The position numbers and the translations under genes were made by a program. Shown one piece after another: positions 26,085 through 35,052 of a stretch of DNA of 64,000 nucleotides. Origin of the DNA: Verrucomicrobiota bacterium (lineage in GTDB: Bacteria > Verrucomicrobiota > Verrucomicrobiia > Limisphaerales > UBA1096); NCBI GenBank assembly GCA_014382705.1, contig JACNJE010000090.1, positions 17,428 to 81,427 of the forward strand, read 5' to 3'. Position 1 is the stretch's first letter, and each line of letters begins with the position of its first letter. Under the pieces are notes generated by a model. The model was given only the letters and a program-made list of their open reading frames with translations. It made no database searches and had not been told where the DNA came from.

Positions 26085-27779
26085 TCGTAGCAGCTTGGCC
26101 ATGGGGGCGACGGTTTCGCGGCTGAAATCGAGCCGCGTGTTGCACCGCTCGAACAGTTCCGGCAACGGCCTTGAACCGCCCAGTGCGAGCGCGGCCTTGT
26201 AGTCGGCCAGCGCTTGGGCGTGATCCTGTTTGCTGTTGGCCCAGACCTGCAGCGCCCCGAGTTGGGCGATGCCGTACTCGATGTAGTAAAACGGGTGCAG
26301 GAAAATGTGCAGTTGACGATGCCACAGCTTGGCCCGGGCGCGCTCGTGGCCGCTCCAGTCGACACCGCCGCCGAAGCGCTCCATCAAGCCGTCCCACGCC
26401 GCGTCGCGCTCGGCGACCGAGTGGCCGGGGTTCAGGTAGAGCCAATGCTGGAAGGCATCGACCGTGGCGATCCACGGGAACACGAACAGGATGCCCTCGA
26501 GGTGGGTGATCCGCGCGCGGCGCACTTCCTCCGCGTCGTAAAACTCGCCGAGGTGTTCGCCGCCGAGCAGCTCCATCGCCATCGAGGCGACTTCGCAAAA
26601 CTCGATTGGCGCGTGGCGGTACGAGTGCAGCGGTTCCTCCTGGCAGGCCATGGTGTGAAAGGCGTGCCCGGCCTCGTGCAACAGCGTCTCGACATCGCGC
26701 TGCACGCCGATCGCGTTCATGAAAATGAACGGCAGCCGCGCCTCGGCCAATGAATCCTGATAGCCGCCGGGCGCCTTGCCCTTGCGGTTGGCCAGGTCGA
26801 GCAGGTCAAGTTCCTGCATGGTGCGAAACCAGCCGGCGAGGTCGCCGTCGAGCCGGTCGAAGATCGCCTGCGTGCGGCCGATCAACTGCGGCACCTCGTC
26901 GAACGGCTTGAGCGGCGGACGGCCGTGCGGGTCGGTTGCGGTGTCCCACGGCTTCACCGAATCGATGCCGAGTGCGGCCCGGCGCTCGTCATGCAACTCC
27001 TTGAGCAGCGGCACCATTTCCTGCTCGATGGCGTCGTGAAACGCGAGGCAGTCGTCCGGTGTGTAGTCGAACCGGCCTTTGCGCCGGTGCGCGTAGTCGC
27101 GGTAGTTCGGGAATCCGGCGTTGGCGCTCATCTGGTTGCGCCGCTTGGCCAAGTCGTCGAGTTGGGCGTCGATGGTTTCGGCCTCCTCGAGCCGCCGGTT
27201 GGCGGTCAGTTTCCACGCCTCCTGCCGCCGGGCGCGGTCGGTCTCCTCGAGGTAGCGGCCCATCTGCACGACGGTTTGTTCCTTGCCGTCGAACTGCACG
27301 GCGAGGCCGCCGATGAGTTTTTGGTACTGTTGGCCAAGCTTGGCCGTCTCGGTCTCGATCGGGACGTTCTCGGGCCGGAACAGCTCGACCTCGAGTGCGG
27401 CGTCGCGGGTGAACACCTCGTAGCGCTTGGCCTGGAGACCGTCTCGGTGCGGGTGCTCGGCGAGCGCCTTGGCCAAGCGGAAGCTGCGTTTTTTTTCTTC
27501 CGGATCAATTTTTTCGATGAAATCGAGGTGGGCCTGCTCGGCGGTTTTGTCGTCCGTTTGGCAGGTCATGGCGATGTAGCGCTTGGAGCTTTCCTCGGCG
27601 ATGGCGGCGGAGATTTCCTCCCAGTTGAGAATGGCCAGCTCGAGTTGGGCGGCATCGTCGGCGGCGTTGAGCTGCCGCTCGAGTTGGTCGAAGAGCGGCG
27701 CGAGCGCGGCCCAGTCGCCGGGGTTCAAGTCGGCCGGCACAAACGTGTGCGGTGTATGGAGAGCGATATTTTCAAACAT
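26058..27779 (-). CDS. M3-family oligoendopeptidase
   Basis: Cytoplasmic zinc metallopeptidase of the PepF/oligoendopeptidase type, 573 aa, probably cutting short peptides. It has a long helical N-terminal domain, then H368-EAG-H372 (HExxH) in ETLLHEAGHAFH, and a downstream Glu in IEFCEVASMAMEL (about 396) as third ligand. FLHPFYYIEYGIAQLGA, typical of family M3, follows. I chose the ATG at 27779; the frame extends upstream to 27863 but overlaps the FkbM gene too far. The 3' end lies in a 34-bp tandem duplication. Confidence 0.93.
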   Translation of the reverse strand: MFENIALHTPHTFVPADLNPGDWAALAPLFDQLERQLNAADDAAQLELAILNWEEISAAIAEESSKRYIAMTCQTDDKTAEQAHLDFIEKIDPEEKKRSFRLAKALAEHPHRDGLQAKRYEVFTRDAALEVELFRPENVPIETETAKLGQQYQKLIGGLAVQFDGKEQTVVQMGRYLEETDRARRQEAWKLTANRRLEEAETIDAQLDDLAKRRNQMSANAGFPNYRDYAHRRKGRFDYTPDDCLAFHDAIEQEMVPLLKELHDERRAALGIDSVKPWDTATDPHGRPPLKPFDEVPQLIGRTQAIFDRLDGDLAGWFRTMQELDLLDLANRKGKAPGGYQDSLAEARLPFIFMNAIGVQRDVETLLHEAGHAFHTMACQEEPLHSYRHAPIEFCEVASMAMELLGGEHLGEFYDAEEVRRARITHLEGILFVFPWIATVDAFQHWLYLNPGHSVAERDAAWDGLMERFGGGVDWSGHERARAKLWHRQLHIFLHPFYYIEYGIAQLGALQVWANSKQDHAQALADYKAALALGGSRPLPELFERCNTRLDFSRETVAPMAKLLREELAELKA

Positions 27780-28485
27780 GAGTTTTTTGAAGAGTCTGGT
27801 TTTTGAGGACGAACAGGAGGGTTCCCTGCCGGTCCGTGGAGACGCCGCAAAGGTGGACGTCATACTTTAGGCGGAGCTCCTCGGTAAAGTATTTGCGGGC
27901 GGCAATGGCGTGGTACTCGACGAAGATGTTGCGGATGGGCACGTCCGGCGCGCCGGTGAGCACCTCGTGGAGAATCTCCGGCTCAGCGGTCTCGGCGTCC
28001 ACCTTGAGCAGATCCACCGAGGTGAGTTGCAGTCGCCCGAGTTCGTTGCTGAGTTTTTTCGTGACGATTTCCTCGCCGCCGAGGTCGTCCGGCCATCCGT
28101 CGCCGGGCTGCAGGGTGGACGCCCCGGAATGCCCCCCCGGGGCGTGGTGCAGCCGGAAGGTGCCTTCCCGGTTCCAGATGCCGCATGGGTGGGTCTCGAT
28201 GCCGTCGATCGCGCCGACGTTGGCCGACAGCAACTCGTACGTGGGCGCGCTGGGCTCGTAGCAAATGACGCGCGCGCCGGGATAGTGGGACTTGAAATAG
28301 AGCGCCGCCGCGCCGCAGTTGCTGCCGATGTCGATGATCACCGGCGTGTCGCCGCTGAGGCGCGCCTTGGCCAAGGGAAAGTCCCGGCCCTCGAGCACGG
28401 AGAGGATCATTCCCCGCTCGGCTTGGGGATAGGCAAACGCGTGCTCGCGGTCGCCGAGCCGGATTTGATGGGTGTCGAGCGCCAT
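27772..28485 (-). CDS. FkbM-family methyltransferase
   Basis: SAM-dependent methyltransferase, 237 aa. VIIDIGSNCGAAALYF is the glycine-rich SAM motif I, VICYEPSAPTYELL follows with the acidic residue that binds ribose, and DLLKVDAETAEPEIL matches the FkbM signature (K-x-D-x-E-x-x-E). The family methylates sugars, macrolides or other small acceptors; the substrate is unknown. The ATG at 28485 lies in CCATTGGCCAAGC, a partial palindrome; an upstream TTG frame exists to 28557. Its last bases overlap the M3 peptidase start by 8 bp, so the two may be co-transcribed. Confidence 0.88.
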   Translation of the reverse strand: MALDTHQIRLGDREHAFAYPQAERGMILSVLEGRDFPLAKARLSGDTPVIIDIGSNCGAAALYFKSHYPGARVICYEPSAPTYELLSANVGAIDGIETHPCGIWNREGTFRLHHAPGGHSGASTLQPGDGWPDDLGGEEIVTKKLSNELGRLQLTSVDLLKVDAETAEPEILHEVLTGAPDVPIRNIFVEYHAIAARKYFTEELRLKYDVHLCGVSTDRQGTLLFVLKNQTLQKTHV

Positions 28486-28637
28486 TGGCCAAGCGGAGTC
28501 GGCTGTCCATCCGCTGCCGGGGAGTAAATGAAAGAGAACCCCACACGGTCGAGACAATTTAACCGGCGCAATTTCCGGGGCGTTTTATTTCTCGAAACAC
28601 CGGAGGGCTGGCGCTAGACTCCCGCCTCTCGCGCAAG
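28486..28637. other. Divergent promoter region, no gene
   Basis: 152 bp between the FkbM gene (minus) and the Rieske gene (plus), presumably holding promoters for both. I see no confident -35/-10 pair or operator. Confidence 0.4.
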
Positions 28638-29273
28638 GTGGAAAACCCAGAGGAAAACCAGGTTGAACCGTCCGACTCATCCGTCGGCGAATCCGTTGGC
28701 CAAGCGGAGGGACCGAGGGATCCATCGGAACCCGGCACGCCGGAGCCGGCCGGGGAACGGCGCGGCTTCATCAAGTTTCTCTGCGCATTTATCGGCACGC
28801 TTATCAGCGCGGTGCCGTTTGGCGCGGGTGTGTGGTCGTATCTCGATCCGTTGGCCAAGCGCAACAAGGGCGGCGGCGGGGGTGACGGTTTCGTCAGGGT
28901 CGCCTCGCTTGACGCGATTCCCGCTGACGGCACGCCGGCCAAGTTCTCCATCGTGGCTGACAAGGTGGATGCGTGGAACCGGTTCTCGAATGTCAGCATC
29001 GGCGCGGTGTATCTGCGGCTTGTCGATGGCATGCCAAGCGCGCTGCACACGGTCTGCCCGCACCTGGGCTGCTTCGTCGATTATCGGCCGGGTAAAAAAG
29101 ATTTTTTCTGCCCGTGCCACAACAGCAATTTCAAGCTGGACGGCAGCATTGTCGAGGGTGTGAGCCCTCGTGCGATGGATGGACTCAGGATTGAGGTTCG
29201 CAACAAGACGGAGGTGTGGGTGAAATTCCAGAATTTTCAGCCCGGCCACAGCCACAAAGTCCCGGTGTCATGA
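28638..29273 (+). CDS. Rieske 2Fe-2S protein of a cytochrome bc-type complex
   Basis: A 211-aa Rieske subunit. After an acidic N-terminal tail comes a membrane anchor (FIKFLCAFIGTLISAVPFGAGV, about 49-70). The cluster domain has C140-P-H142-LG-C145 and C158-P-C160-H161; C140, H142, C158 and H161 bind the cluster and C145-C160 form the usual disulfide. It passes electrons from quinol to cytochrome c. The start is GTG at 28638. The stop overlaps the cytochrome b start in an ATGA junction, so subunits are made together. Both the anchor and the cluster residues look intact. Confidence 0.94.
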   Translation: MENPEENQVEPSDSSVGESVGQAEGPRDPSEPGTPEPAGERRGFIKFLCAFIGTLISAVPFGAGVWSYLDPLAKRNKGGGGGDGFVRVASLDAIPADGTPAKFSIVADKVDAWNRFSNVSIGAVYLRLVDGMPSALHTVCPHLGCFVDYRPGKKDFFCPCHNSNFKLDGSIVEGVSPRAMDGLRIEVRNKTEVWVKFQNFQPGHSHKVPVS

Positions 29274-31249
29274 GGTCGCTGCTGGACTGGATCGACCACC
29301 GCACCGGCATCCGCAGCCTGACGCGCGAGGCGTTGTTCGAGAACATCCCCGGCGGCTCCCGCTGGCGCTACGTCTGGGGCAGCACGCTGACGTTCACGAT
29401 CTTCGTGCAATTCATCACCGGCATTTTTTTGTGGATGGGGTACAGCGCCAGCTCCGGTGACGCGTGGGAGTCGGTCAATTACATCCAAAACGAGATGGCC
29501 GGCGGCTGGCTGCTGCGAGGCATCCACCACTGGATGGCGCAGCTCATGCCGGTGCTGTTGCTGCTGCACCTGATGCAGGTCGTCGTGGACGGCGCGTACA
29601 AGGCGCCGCGCGAGGTGAATTACTGGTTCGGGGTCCTGTTGCTGCTGCTGGTGTTGGCCCTGTCGTTGACCGGCTACCTGCTGCCGTGGGATCAAAAGGG
29701 ATTTTGGGCCACGAAGGTTGCCACCAACCTGATCACCCTCGTGCCGTTTGTCGGGCCGGAGCTGCAGCAGCTTGTGATCGGCGGCACCGAGTACGGGCAC
29801 CACACGTTGACGCGTTTCTTCGCACTGCACGCCGGCGTGTTGCCGGGCCTGCTGGTGCTGCTGATCGTCGGGCATATCTACCTGTTCCGCCGCCACGGCA
29901 TCACGCCGGCCGAGCCGGTCACCAAGCGCGACGCCTATTTCTGGCCGGATCAGGTGTTCAAGGATGTTGTCGCCTGCCTCGCGGTCACGGTGGCGGTGCT
30001 GGCGGTGGTGCTCTGGTCTCACGGCGCGCATCTGGGTTCGCCGGCCGACCCGTCCGAGCCGTATTCCGCCGCGCGGCCGGACTGGTATTTCCTGTTCCTG
30101 TTCCAGTTCCTCAAGCTGCCGTTTTTTGCCGGGGAGAAAGAGGTGTGGGGCGCGATTTACATCCCCGGCATGGCCGTCGCCCTGATTTGCCTGATGCCGT
30201 TCATCGGCCGCTGGAAGCTGGGGCATGTGTTCAACGTCGGCGTCATCTTTGTGTTTCTCGGCGGCGCGGGCGCGCTGACGTACCTGGCCAAGCAGGAGGA
30301 TGTCGACGGGCCGAACAGTGCCACGTATCTCAAGGGCGTGCTTGCTGACACCCGCGACGCCCAGCGCGTGACCGCCTTGGCCAGGGGCAGGGGCATCGAG
30401 TCCACCGCGTTGTCGCTGCTCAAGGATGACCCGAAAACGCAGGGCGCGCGTCTGTTCGCGCAGCACTGCGCGAGCTGCCACCGCTACGACGGCCACGACG
30501 GCCTGGCCGTGGAGTTGGCCAAGGCCGAATCACACGATGACTTGGCCAAGCGCACGGGAGTGTCGAGCCGCTTTCTCTCCGGCGACGCCGTTCATCCCGA
30601 CTGGCTGGCACGAAAAACCGGCACGCAGGACGAATGGCAGCCGGTGAAGTCGGTTTTGAAGGCCAAGGCCGAAGGCCCATTCGACGTGATCGCCAGCGTG
30701 TCTCCACCGGAAAAACCGAGCGCTCCGGATTTGAACGGTTTCGCCACCCGCCAATGGATTCGTGACCTGCTCGATCCCGATCAATACCTCAGCGCCCGCT
30801 ACTTCGGAGGCACTGCGCATGGGGAGGGCGCGATGTACAAAAAATTTCTCAACCGCAAGGTTCGCAAGTACGATGCCGAGGAAAAGGCGATGCTCGAGCT
30901 CGTCGTGTTCGCGCTTTCCGCAGAGGCCAAGCTCCTTTCACAGGCAGAGGACGACAAGGCCGATGCTGATAAAATCAAGCAGGGCATCGACCACCTGATC
31001 GACGACATCGGCTGCGTGGACTGCCACGCGTTTGGCGAGCCGGATCCCGACGCCGACGGCCCCGACCTCACCGGCTACGGCTCGCGCCAATGGATCATCG
31101 ACTTTGTGAAAAATCCGGAGCACGAAAAGTTTTATCCCGACAACAACGACCGCATGCCGGCGTTCGGCGTGAAAAAGATTTTGACCGACAAAGAGGTCGG
31201 CCTGATCGCCGACTGGCTGCGAGGCGACTACTTCGAGCCGGTTCGCTGA
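29270..31249 (+). CDS. Cytochrome b fused to a C-terminal diheme cytochrome c
   Basis: Quinol oxidase core, 659 aa. Residues 1 to about 360 form a full-length cytochrome b with about eight membrane helices. Heme-b His lie in RGIHHWMAQLMPVLLLLHLMQ-type helices (His in GIHHW and LLHLM) and in ALHAGVLPGLLVLLIVGHIY. The Qo loop has PDWY, as in b6f/menaquinol types rather than PEWY. The C-terminal half is a cytochrome c region with CASCH (400-404) and CVDCH (582-586). One chain could thus carry electrons from the Qo site through two c hemes, and no separate cytochrome c1 gene is adjacent. The ATG at 29270 overlaps the Rieske stop. No frameshift or stop separates the two parts. Confidence 0.93.
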   Translation: MRSLLDWIDHRTGIRSLTREALFENIPGGSRWRYVWGSTLTFTIFVQFITGIFLWMGYSASSGDAWESVNYIQNEMAGGWLLRGIHHWMAQLMPVLLLLHLMQVVVDGAYKAPREVNYWFGVLLLLLVLALSLTGYLLPWDQKGFWATKVATNLITLVPFVGPELQQLVIGGTEYGHHTLTRFFALHAGVLPGLLVLLIVGHIYLFRRHGITPAEPVTKRDAYFWPDQVFKDVVACLAVTVAVLAVVLWSHGAHLGSPADPSEPYSAARPDWYFLFLFQFLKLPFFAGEKEVWGAIYIPGMAVALICLMPFIGRWKLGHVFNVGVIFVFLGGAGALTYLAKQEDVDGPNSATYLKGVLADTRDAQRVTALARGRGIESTALSLLKDDPKTQGARLFAQHCASCHRYDGHDGLAVELAKAESHDDLAKRTGVSSRFLSGDAVHPDWLARKTGTQDEWQPVKSVLKAKAEGPFDVIASVSPPEKPSAPDLNGFATRQWIRDLLDPDQYLSARYFGGTAHGEGAMYKKFLNRKVRKYDAEEKAMLELVVFALSAEAKLLSQAEDDKADADKIKQGIDHLIDDIGCVDCHAFGEPDPDADGPDLTGYGSRQWIIDFVKNPEHEKFYPDNNDRMPAFGVKKILTDKEVGLIADWLRGDYFEPVR

Positions 31250-31264
31250 ACCCCGCGCTTGGCC

Positions 31265-31885
31265 ATGGACACCGCCAAAGCCATTCGCCACCTTAAAAAA
31301 GTCGATCCCGACTTGGACAGGGTCATCCGGCACATTGGCCCGAGCGATCTCAAGCCGGACAAGAGCCGCACGATATACGCCTCACTCGTCCGCTCGATCG
31401 TGTACCAGCAACTCACCGGCAAAGTGGCGGCGATCATCTTCGGCCGGTTTCTTGAGCTGTTCCCTGGCCGGAAATTCCCCGAACCGGAGAGGGTGTTGCG
31501 AAAGCCGTTCGAGCAATTGCGCGGCGTCGGGCTTTCCAACCAAAAAGCCAGCTACATTCGCAACATCGCCCAAGCGGCGAATGACGGCATTGTGCCGGAC
31601 TCGCGCCGGGCCAACCGCATGAGCGACGACGAGTTGATCGAGCAACTGACCTCCATCAAGGGTGTTGGCCGATGGACAGTCGAGATGCTGCTCATCTTCC
31701 GGCTGGGCCGGCCCGACGTGCTGCCGGCGACTGATTACGGTGTCCAGAAAGGCTTCGCCTTGGCCAAGCGCTTGGCCGAACTCCCCAAGCCGAAAGAACT
31801 GCTCGCTGCCGGCGAACGGTGGGCACCGTACCGCACCACCGCCGCTTGGTACCTCTGGCGCACCACTGACACCGCTACGCCTTAA
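31265..31885 (+). CDS. DNA-3-methyladenine glycosylase II, AlkA-like
   Basis: A 206-aa base-excision repair glycosylase of the HhH-GPD superfamily. The helix-hairpin-helix is LTSIKGVGRWTVEMLL (about 130-145), and the catalytic Asp is D157 in LPATDYG. SIVYQQLTGKVAAIIFGRF is typical of this family. Lacking an iron-sulfur cluster and a long N-terminal domain, it resembles short AlkA/MpgII proteins that remove alkylated purines. The ATG at 31265 is chosen; it lies in CTTGGCCATGG, a partial palindrome. Near the C terminus, FALAKRLAEL comes from another copy. It follows the cytochrome gene by 15 bp. Confidence 0.9.
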   Translation: MDTAKAIRHLKKVDPDLDRVIRHIGPSDLKPDKSRTIYASLVRSIVYQQLTGKVAAIIFGRFLELFPGRKFPEPERVLRKPFEQLRGVGLSNQKASYIRNIAQAANDGIVPDSRRANRMSDDELIEQLTSIKGVGRWTVEMLLIFRLGRPDVLPATDYGVQKGFALAKRLAELPKPKELLAAGERWAPYRTTAAWYLWRTTDTATP

Positions 31886-31899
31886 AGCCAAGCGCTTGG

Positions 31900-33156
31900 C
31901 TACTCGCTGATCTCCTCGGTCACGGCTTGGGTGGGGTGATTTTCCCGGGTCTGTTTGATGGTCGGGATCAGCAGGAGGGCGGAGAGGAGGATCAACCCGC
32001 CGCTGATCTGGCTCAGGCTGCTAACGGCTAGGCCGGAGGCCAGAACGCTGAAGCCGATCACCGGAGCGAGCACGCCCCGGACGCCGGTGAAAAAGGTGTG
32101 TACTGACATATAGTCGGCCACGCGGTTGGGCGGCGCGAGCTTGGTCACCCACAGGCCCCACGCGATGTCGCCGCCGGCGTGCGCGATGCCGAAGCAGATT
32201 TGCCCGGCCACCATGCCGGCCATCGTGTCGCTGTTGAAGAAGATGAGGATCCCCGCCGCGAAAAACAAGTTCAGCACGGCGCGAAGCAGGAAGATGTTGA
32301 TCCGGTCGAACATCCATCCCCAGAACGGGTTGAGCAGGAGCCGGAACACATTCGGGATGACCAGCGTAAGCGCGGCGATGACGAACTCGCTTTTTTCCAG
32401 GCCGTAAACCGGGTTGGCCAGGTAGTCGACCCGGATCGGGATCATCATCAGGTTCCCGAAGCCCATCATCATCCAGCAGATCAGCGCGTGCCGGAAGAGC
32501 CGGTCGCTCCGCGCGAAGCGCAGCGCCCGGAACGGATGCCCGCCGGCGTCGCCCTCGAGCGGCCGGGACGGCAGTTGTCTCAAGCAATGCCACGACCCCA
32601 GGAACGCGAGGCCGAAGATCACCAGCAGCCAGCGGTAGCTGCCCAGGCTGGCCTGCCCGTCGGCGCCGGTTTGGGTGAGCACCCACCCGGCGAGAAAGCT
32701 GAACACCCCGGCGGCGAGCACCCGGAACGACACCGCCCGCGCAAAATAATGCCCGCGCCTGGCGTCGGGATAATTGTCGCGGAACACCTGCGTGAGCAGC
32801 GGGATCGCGCCGGTCGAGCACGACATCGCCACGATGCTCCCGACGGCGAACAACGGCAGCCACGGCACGGCGGCCATCAGGAAAAACAACGCCGCGCCGA
32901 GCAGCGCCATGCGGGCGGCCGCGGTGGCGGCGGGAAGTCCGCGCGACTGGACCACGGTGACGACCACCGGCGTGAGCAGCAGGCCCACACTGGCGGCGGT
33001 TGCGACCAGCGCCTTGCCCACCAGCCCCGTCTCCCCAAACCCCTTGACCACGGTCAGCAGGAGGAACGTGGTGCCGGCGGTCTCGAGAATGCCGTTGCTG
33101 ATGGCCCGGCGCTGCTCGAGTTTGAAGGTGGCTTGGGTCCGCTCGGCAAGATTCAT
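31900..33156 (-). CDS. MFS transporter
   Basis: A 418-aa major facilitator superfamily membrane protein with about 12 predicted helices (for example TAASVGLLLTPVVVTVV, LLVIFGLAFLGSWHCL, GLILLSALLLIPTI). A cytoplasmic loop between the halves includes LPSRPLEGDAGGHPFRALRFAR. FGIAHAGGDIAWGLWVTKLAP in the second half resembles MFS motifs. The substrate is unknown. The ATG is at 33156. It is convergent with the alkA-like gene and divergent from der across about 95 bp. Confidence 0.85.
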   Translation of the reverse strand: MNLAERTQATFKLEQRRAISNGILETAGTTFLLLTVVKGFGETGLVGKALVATAASVGLLLTPVVVTVVQSRGLPAATAAARMALLGAALFFLMAAVPWLPLFAVGSIVAMSCSTGAIPLLTQVFRDNYPDARRGHYFARAVSFRVLAAGVFSFLAGWVLTQTGADGQASLGSYRWLLVIFGLAFLGSWHCLRQLPSRPLEGDAGGHPFRALRFARSDRLFRHALICWMMMGFGNLMMIPIRVDYLANPVYGLEKSEFVIAALTLVIPNVFRLLLNPFWGWMFDRINIFLLRAVLNLFFAAGILIFFNSDTMAGMVAGQICFGIAHAGGDIAWGLWVTKLAPPNRVADYMSVHTFFTGVRGVLAPVIGFSVLASGLAVSSLSQISGGLILLSALLLIPTIKQTRENHPTQAVTEEISE

Positions 33157-33250
33157 CCGGGATGCGCATTGTCCACGAATCGGGCCGGTTGGCGATGCAT
33201 AAAAAAAGCGCCGCCTCGCCCTTGCCGCGCGAACCGGCTACAACAGCGCC

Positions 33251-34882
33251 GTGCCGGGAGTGGTAGCCATCGTCGGTCGGCCCAATGTCGGGAAGTCGGC
33301 CCTGTTCAATTGTATTGCGCGCAGGCGCGTTGCGATCGTGCATGACCGTCCCGGCGTCACGCGCGACCGGCTCAGTGCCGAGGTCGAGTGGCTGGGGCAC
33401 CCGTTCACGCTGGTGGACACGGGCGGCATCGGCTTGCTCAAGGGCGAGCGGGGCGGGGACGACTTTGCGCGGGAGATCGTCACCCAGGTCGAGGTCGCGC
33501 TCGAGGACGTGGACGTGATTTTACTCGTCGTCAGCGTGCAGGAGGGTGTCGCACCGATGGATTTCGAGGTGGCGGCCATGCTCCGCGAGGCCGGCAAGCC
33601 GGTGTTCGTGATGGTCAACAAGGTGGACACCGCCGCGCACGAGCCGGGCGTCGACGAGTTCGCCGAGCTGGGCTTCGAGCGGCTGTTCCCGGTCAGCGCG
33701 CTGCACGCGCGGGGCATCGACCTGCCGCTTGGCCAGGCGGTCGGCCTGTTGCCAGAGCGCTTGGCCAAGCCGGAGGAGCCGGCCGATGCCGAGCCGCCGC
33801 TCAACATCGCCATCGTCGGCCGCCCGAATGTCGGCAAGTCGTCGATCATCAACGCCCTCACTCGTTCGGAGCGGGTCATCGTCAGCGAGATTTCCGGCAC
33901 CACGCGCGACGCCATCGACGTGCCGTTCGAGGTCGAGACCGACGGCGTCCGGCAGCGCTACAACCTCATCGACACCGCCGGCATCCGCAAGCGGCGGCGT
34001 ATCAAGGATGCGGTGGAGTTTTTCAGCGTCAACCGTTCCGACAAGGCCATCGAGCGGTGCGACCTCGCCGTGCTGGTGATGGACGCCGCCGAGGGCGTCA
34101 CCGAGCAGGACAAAAAAATCTGCGACCGCATCACCGAGACCGGCTGCGCCTGCGTCATCGTCGTCAACAAGTGGGATCTGTTCCGGGCCGGACTGGAGAA
34201 GGCCCGAAAGCAGGAGGCCAAAAAGAGCGCCGCGCAGGGCGGCCGAAAGGTCAGCCGCAAGAAACAGGAACAGCTCATGTACGACGAGTTCGGCAAATGG
34301 GTGAAGTCGAACCTGTTTTTCATCGACTATGCGCCGGTGATTTTCACGTCCGCGATCGAGGGGTTCCAGCTCGACCGCCTGCTTGAGGCGATCCGCTACG
34401 TCAGTTCGCAGCTCCAGAAAACCACGCCGACGAGCCTGCTCAACCGCACGCTGCAGTCTGCGCTGGAGCGCAACCCCGCGCCCAGCTCAAAGGGCCACCG
34501 GCTCAAGCTCTTTTACGCCACACAGGTTCAGTCGAAGCCGCCGACGTTTCTGCTTTTTGTCAACCGCAAGGAGCTGCTGAGCGACAACTATTCGCGCTAC
34601 CTCATCGGCGTGCTGCGCAAGGCGTTCGGCTTCGAGGGCTGCCATATCCGGCTCGTGGCCAAGCCGCGCCCGAAAAGCATCGAGCCGGTCCGCCGCAAAA
34701 CGACGGTCAAAAGCCGGACGAGCAAAAAAGTCACCAAGCGCGAAATCCAAAAAATCCGCGACGAGACCAAGCGCAAGAAGGATGCGAAGAAAAAAGCCAT
34801 CCGAAAAGGCGCCAAGCCACCCGGAGCCAAGCGCCCCAAAAAACGCCCTGCCAAAAAAGACCGCCCCCGAAAGTCACCCTAA
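33251..34882 (+). CDS. der: Ribosome-assembly GTPase Der (EngA)
   Basis: A double-GTPase needed for 50S ribosome maturation, 543 aa. G domain 1 has GRPNVGKSALFN (G1), DTGGIG (G3) and NKVD (G4). G domain 2 has GRPNVGKSSIINA, DTAGIR and NKWD. A C-terminal KH-like domain follows (to about 470). Two oddities stand out. A Lys/Arg-rich insertion follows the second G4 (QEAKKSAAQGGRKVSRKKQE). The protein also ends in a tail of about 65 residues that is nearly half Lys/Arg with many Pro, absent from typical Der of about 440-490 aa. The start is GTG at 33251; the following PGVVAIVGRPN fits the family N terminus. Confidence 0.95.
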   Translation: MPGVVAIVGRPNVGKSALFNCIARRRVAIVHDRPGVTRDRLSAEVEWLGHPFTLVDTGGIGLLKGERGGDDFAREIVTQVEVALEDVDVILLVVSVQEGVAPMDFEVAAMLREAGKPVFVMVNKVDTAAHEPGVDEFAELGFERLFPVSALHARGIDLPLGQAVGLLPERLAKPEEPADAEPPLNIAIVGRPNVGKSSIINALTRSERVIVSEISGTTRDAIDVPFEVETDGVRQRYNLIDTAGIRKRRRIKDAVEFFSVNRSDKAIERCDLAVLVMDAAEGVTEQDKKICDRITETGCACVIVVNKWDLFRAGLEKARKQEAKKSAAQGGRKVSRKKQEQLMYDEFGKWVKSNLFFIDYAPVIFTSAIEGFQLDRLLEAIRYVSSQLQKTTPTSLLNRTLQSALERNPAPSSKGHRLKLFYATQVQSKPPTFLLFVNRKELLSDNYSRYLIGVLRKAFGFEGCHIRLVAKPRPKSIEPVRRKTTVKSRTSKKVTKREIQKIRDETKRKKDAKKKAIRKGAKPPGAKRPKKRPAKKDRPRKSP

Positions 34883-34883
34883 C

Positions 34884-34895
34884 GCTTGGCCAAGC
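34884..34895. repeat. Palindrome GCTTGGCCAAGC, intergenic copy
   Basis: Exact copy that starts 2 bp after the stop codon of der (34882). Confidence 0.95.
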
Positions 34896-34910
34896 GCGAG
34901 CGAGATCCAC

Positions 34911-35044
34911 GGGAGGGGCGAGTTCCACCTCGCCCCAAATCCCCTGTCAAACAAACATGGATGAACAGGGTGGACGGGAATGGTTTTGTGCTGCCTGTGC
35001 AGCAACTTTGGTTATTTTGGGGCAAGGTGGAACTTGCCCCTCCC
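34911..35044. repeat. Long inverted repeat between der and the TPR/GT9 gene
   Basis: Arms 34911-34939 (starting GGGAGGGGCGAGTTCCACC) and 35016-35044. The reverse complement of the right arm matches the left at 27 of 29 positions. The loop is about 76 bp. Located between convergent genes, it might act as a transcript end in both directions or be a REP-type mobile repeat. No T-run of terminator quality follows. Confidence 0.75.
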
Positions 35045-35052
35045 AGCCGGGG

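Noticed and set aside
32179-33345. 388-aa plus-strand frame opposite the MFS gene
   Set aside because: Composition is Arg/Glu/Gln/His-rich noise typical of the antisense of a membrane protein gene.
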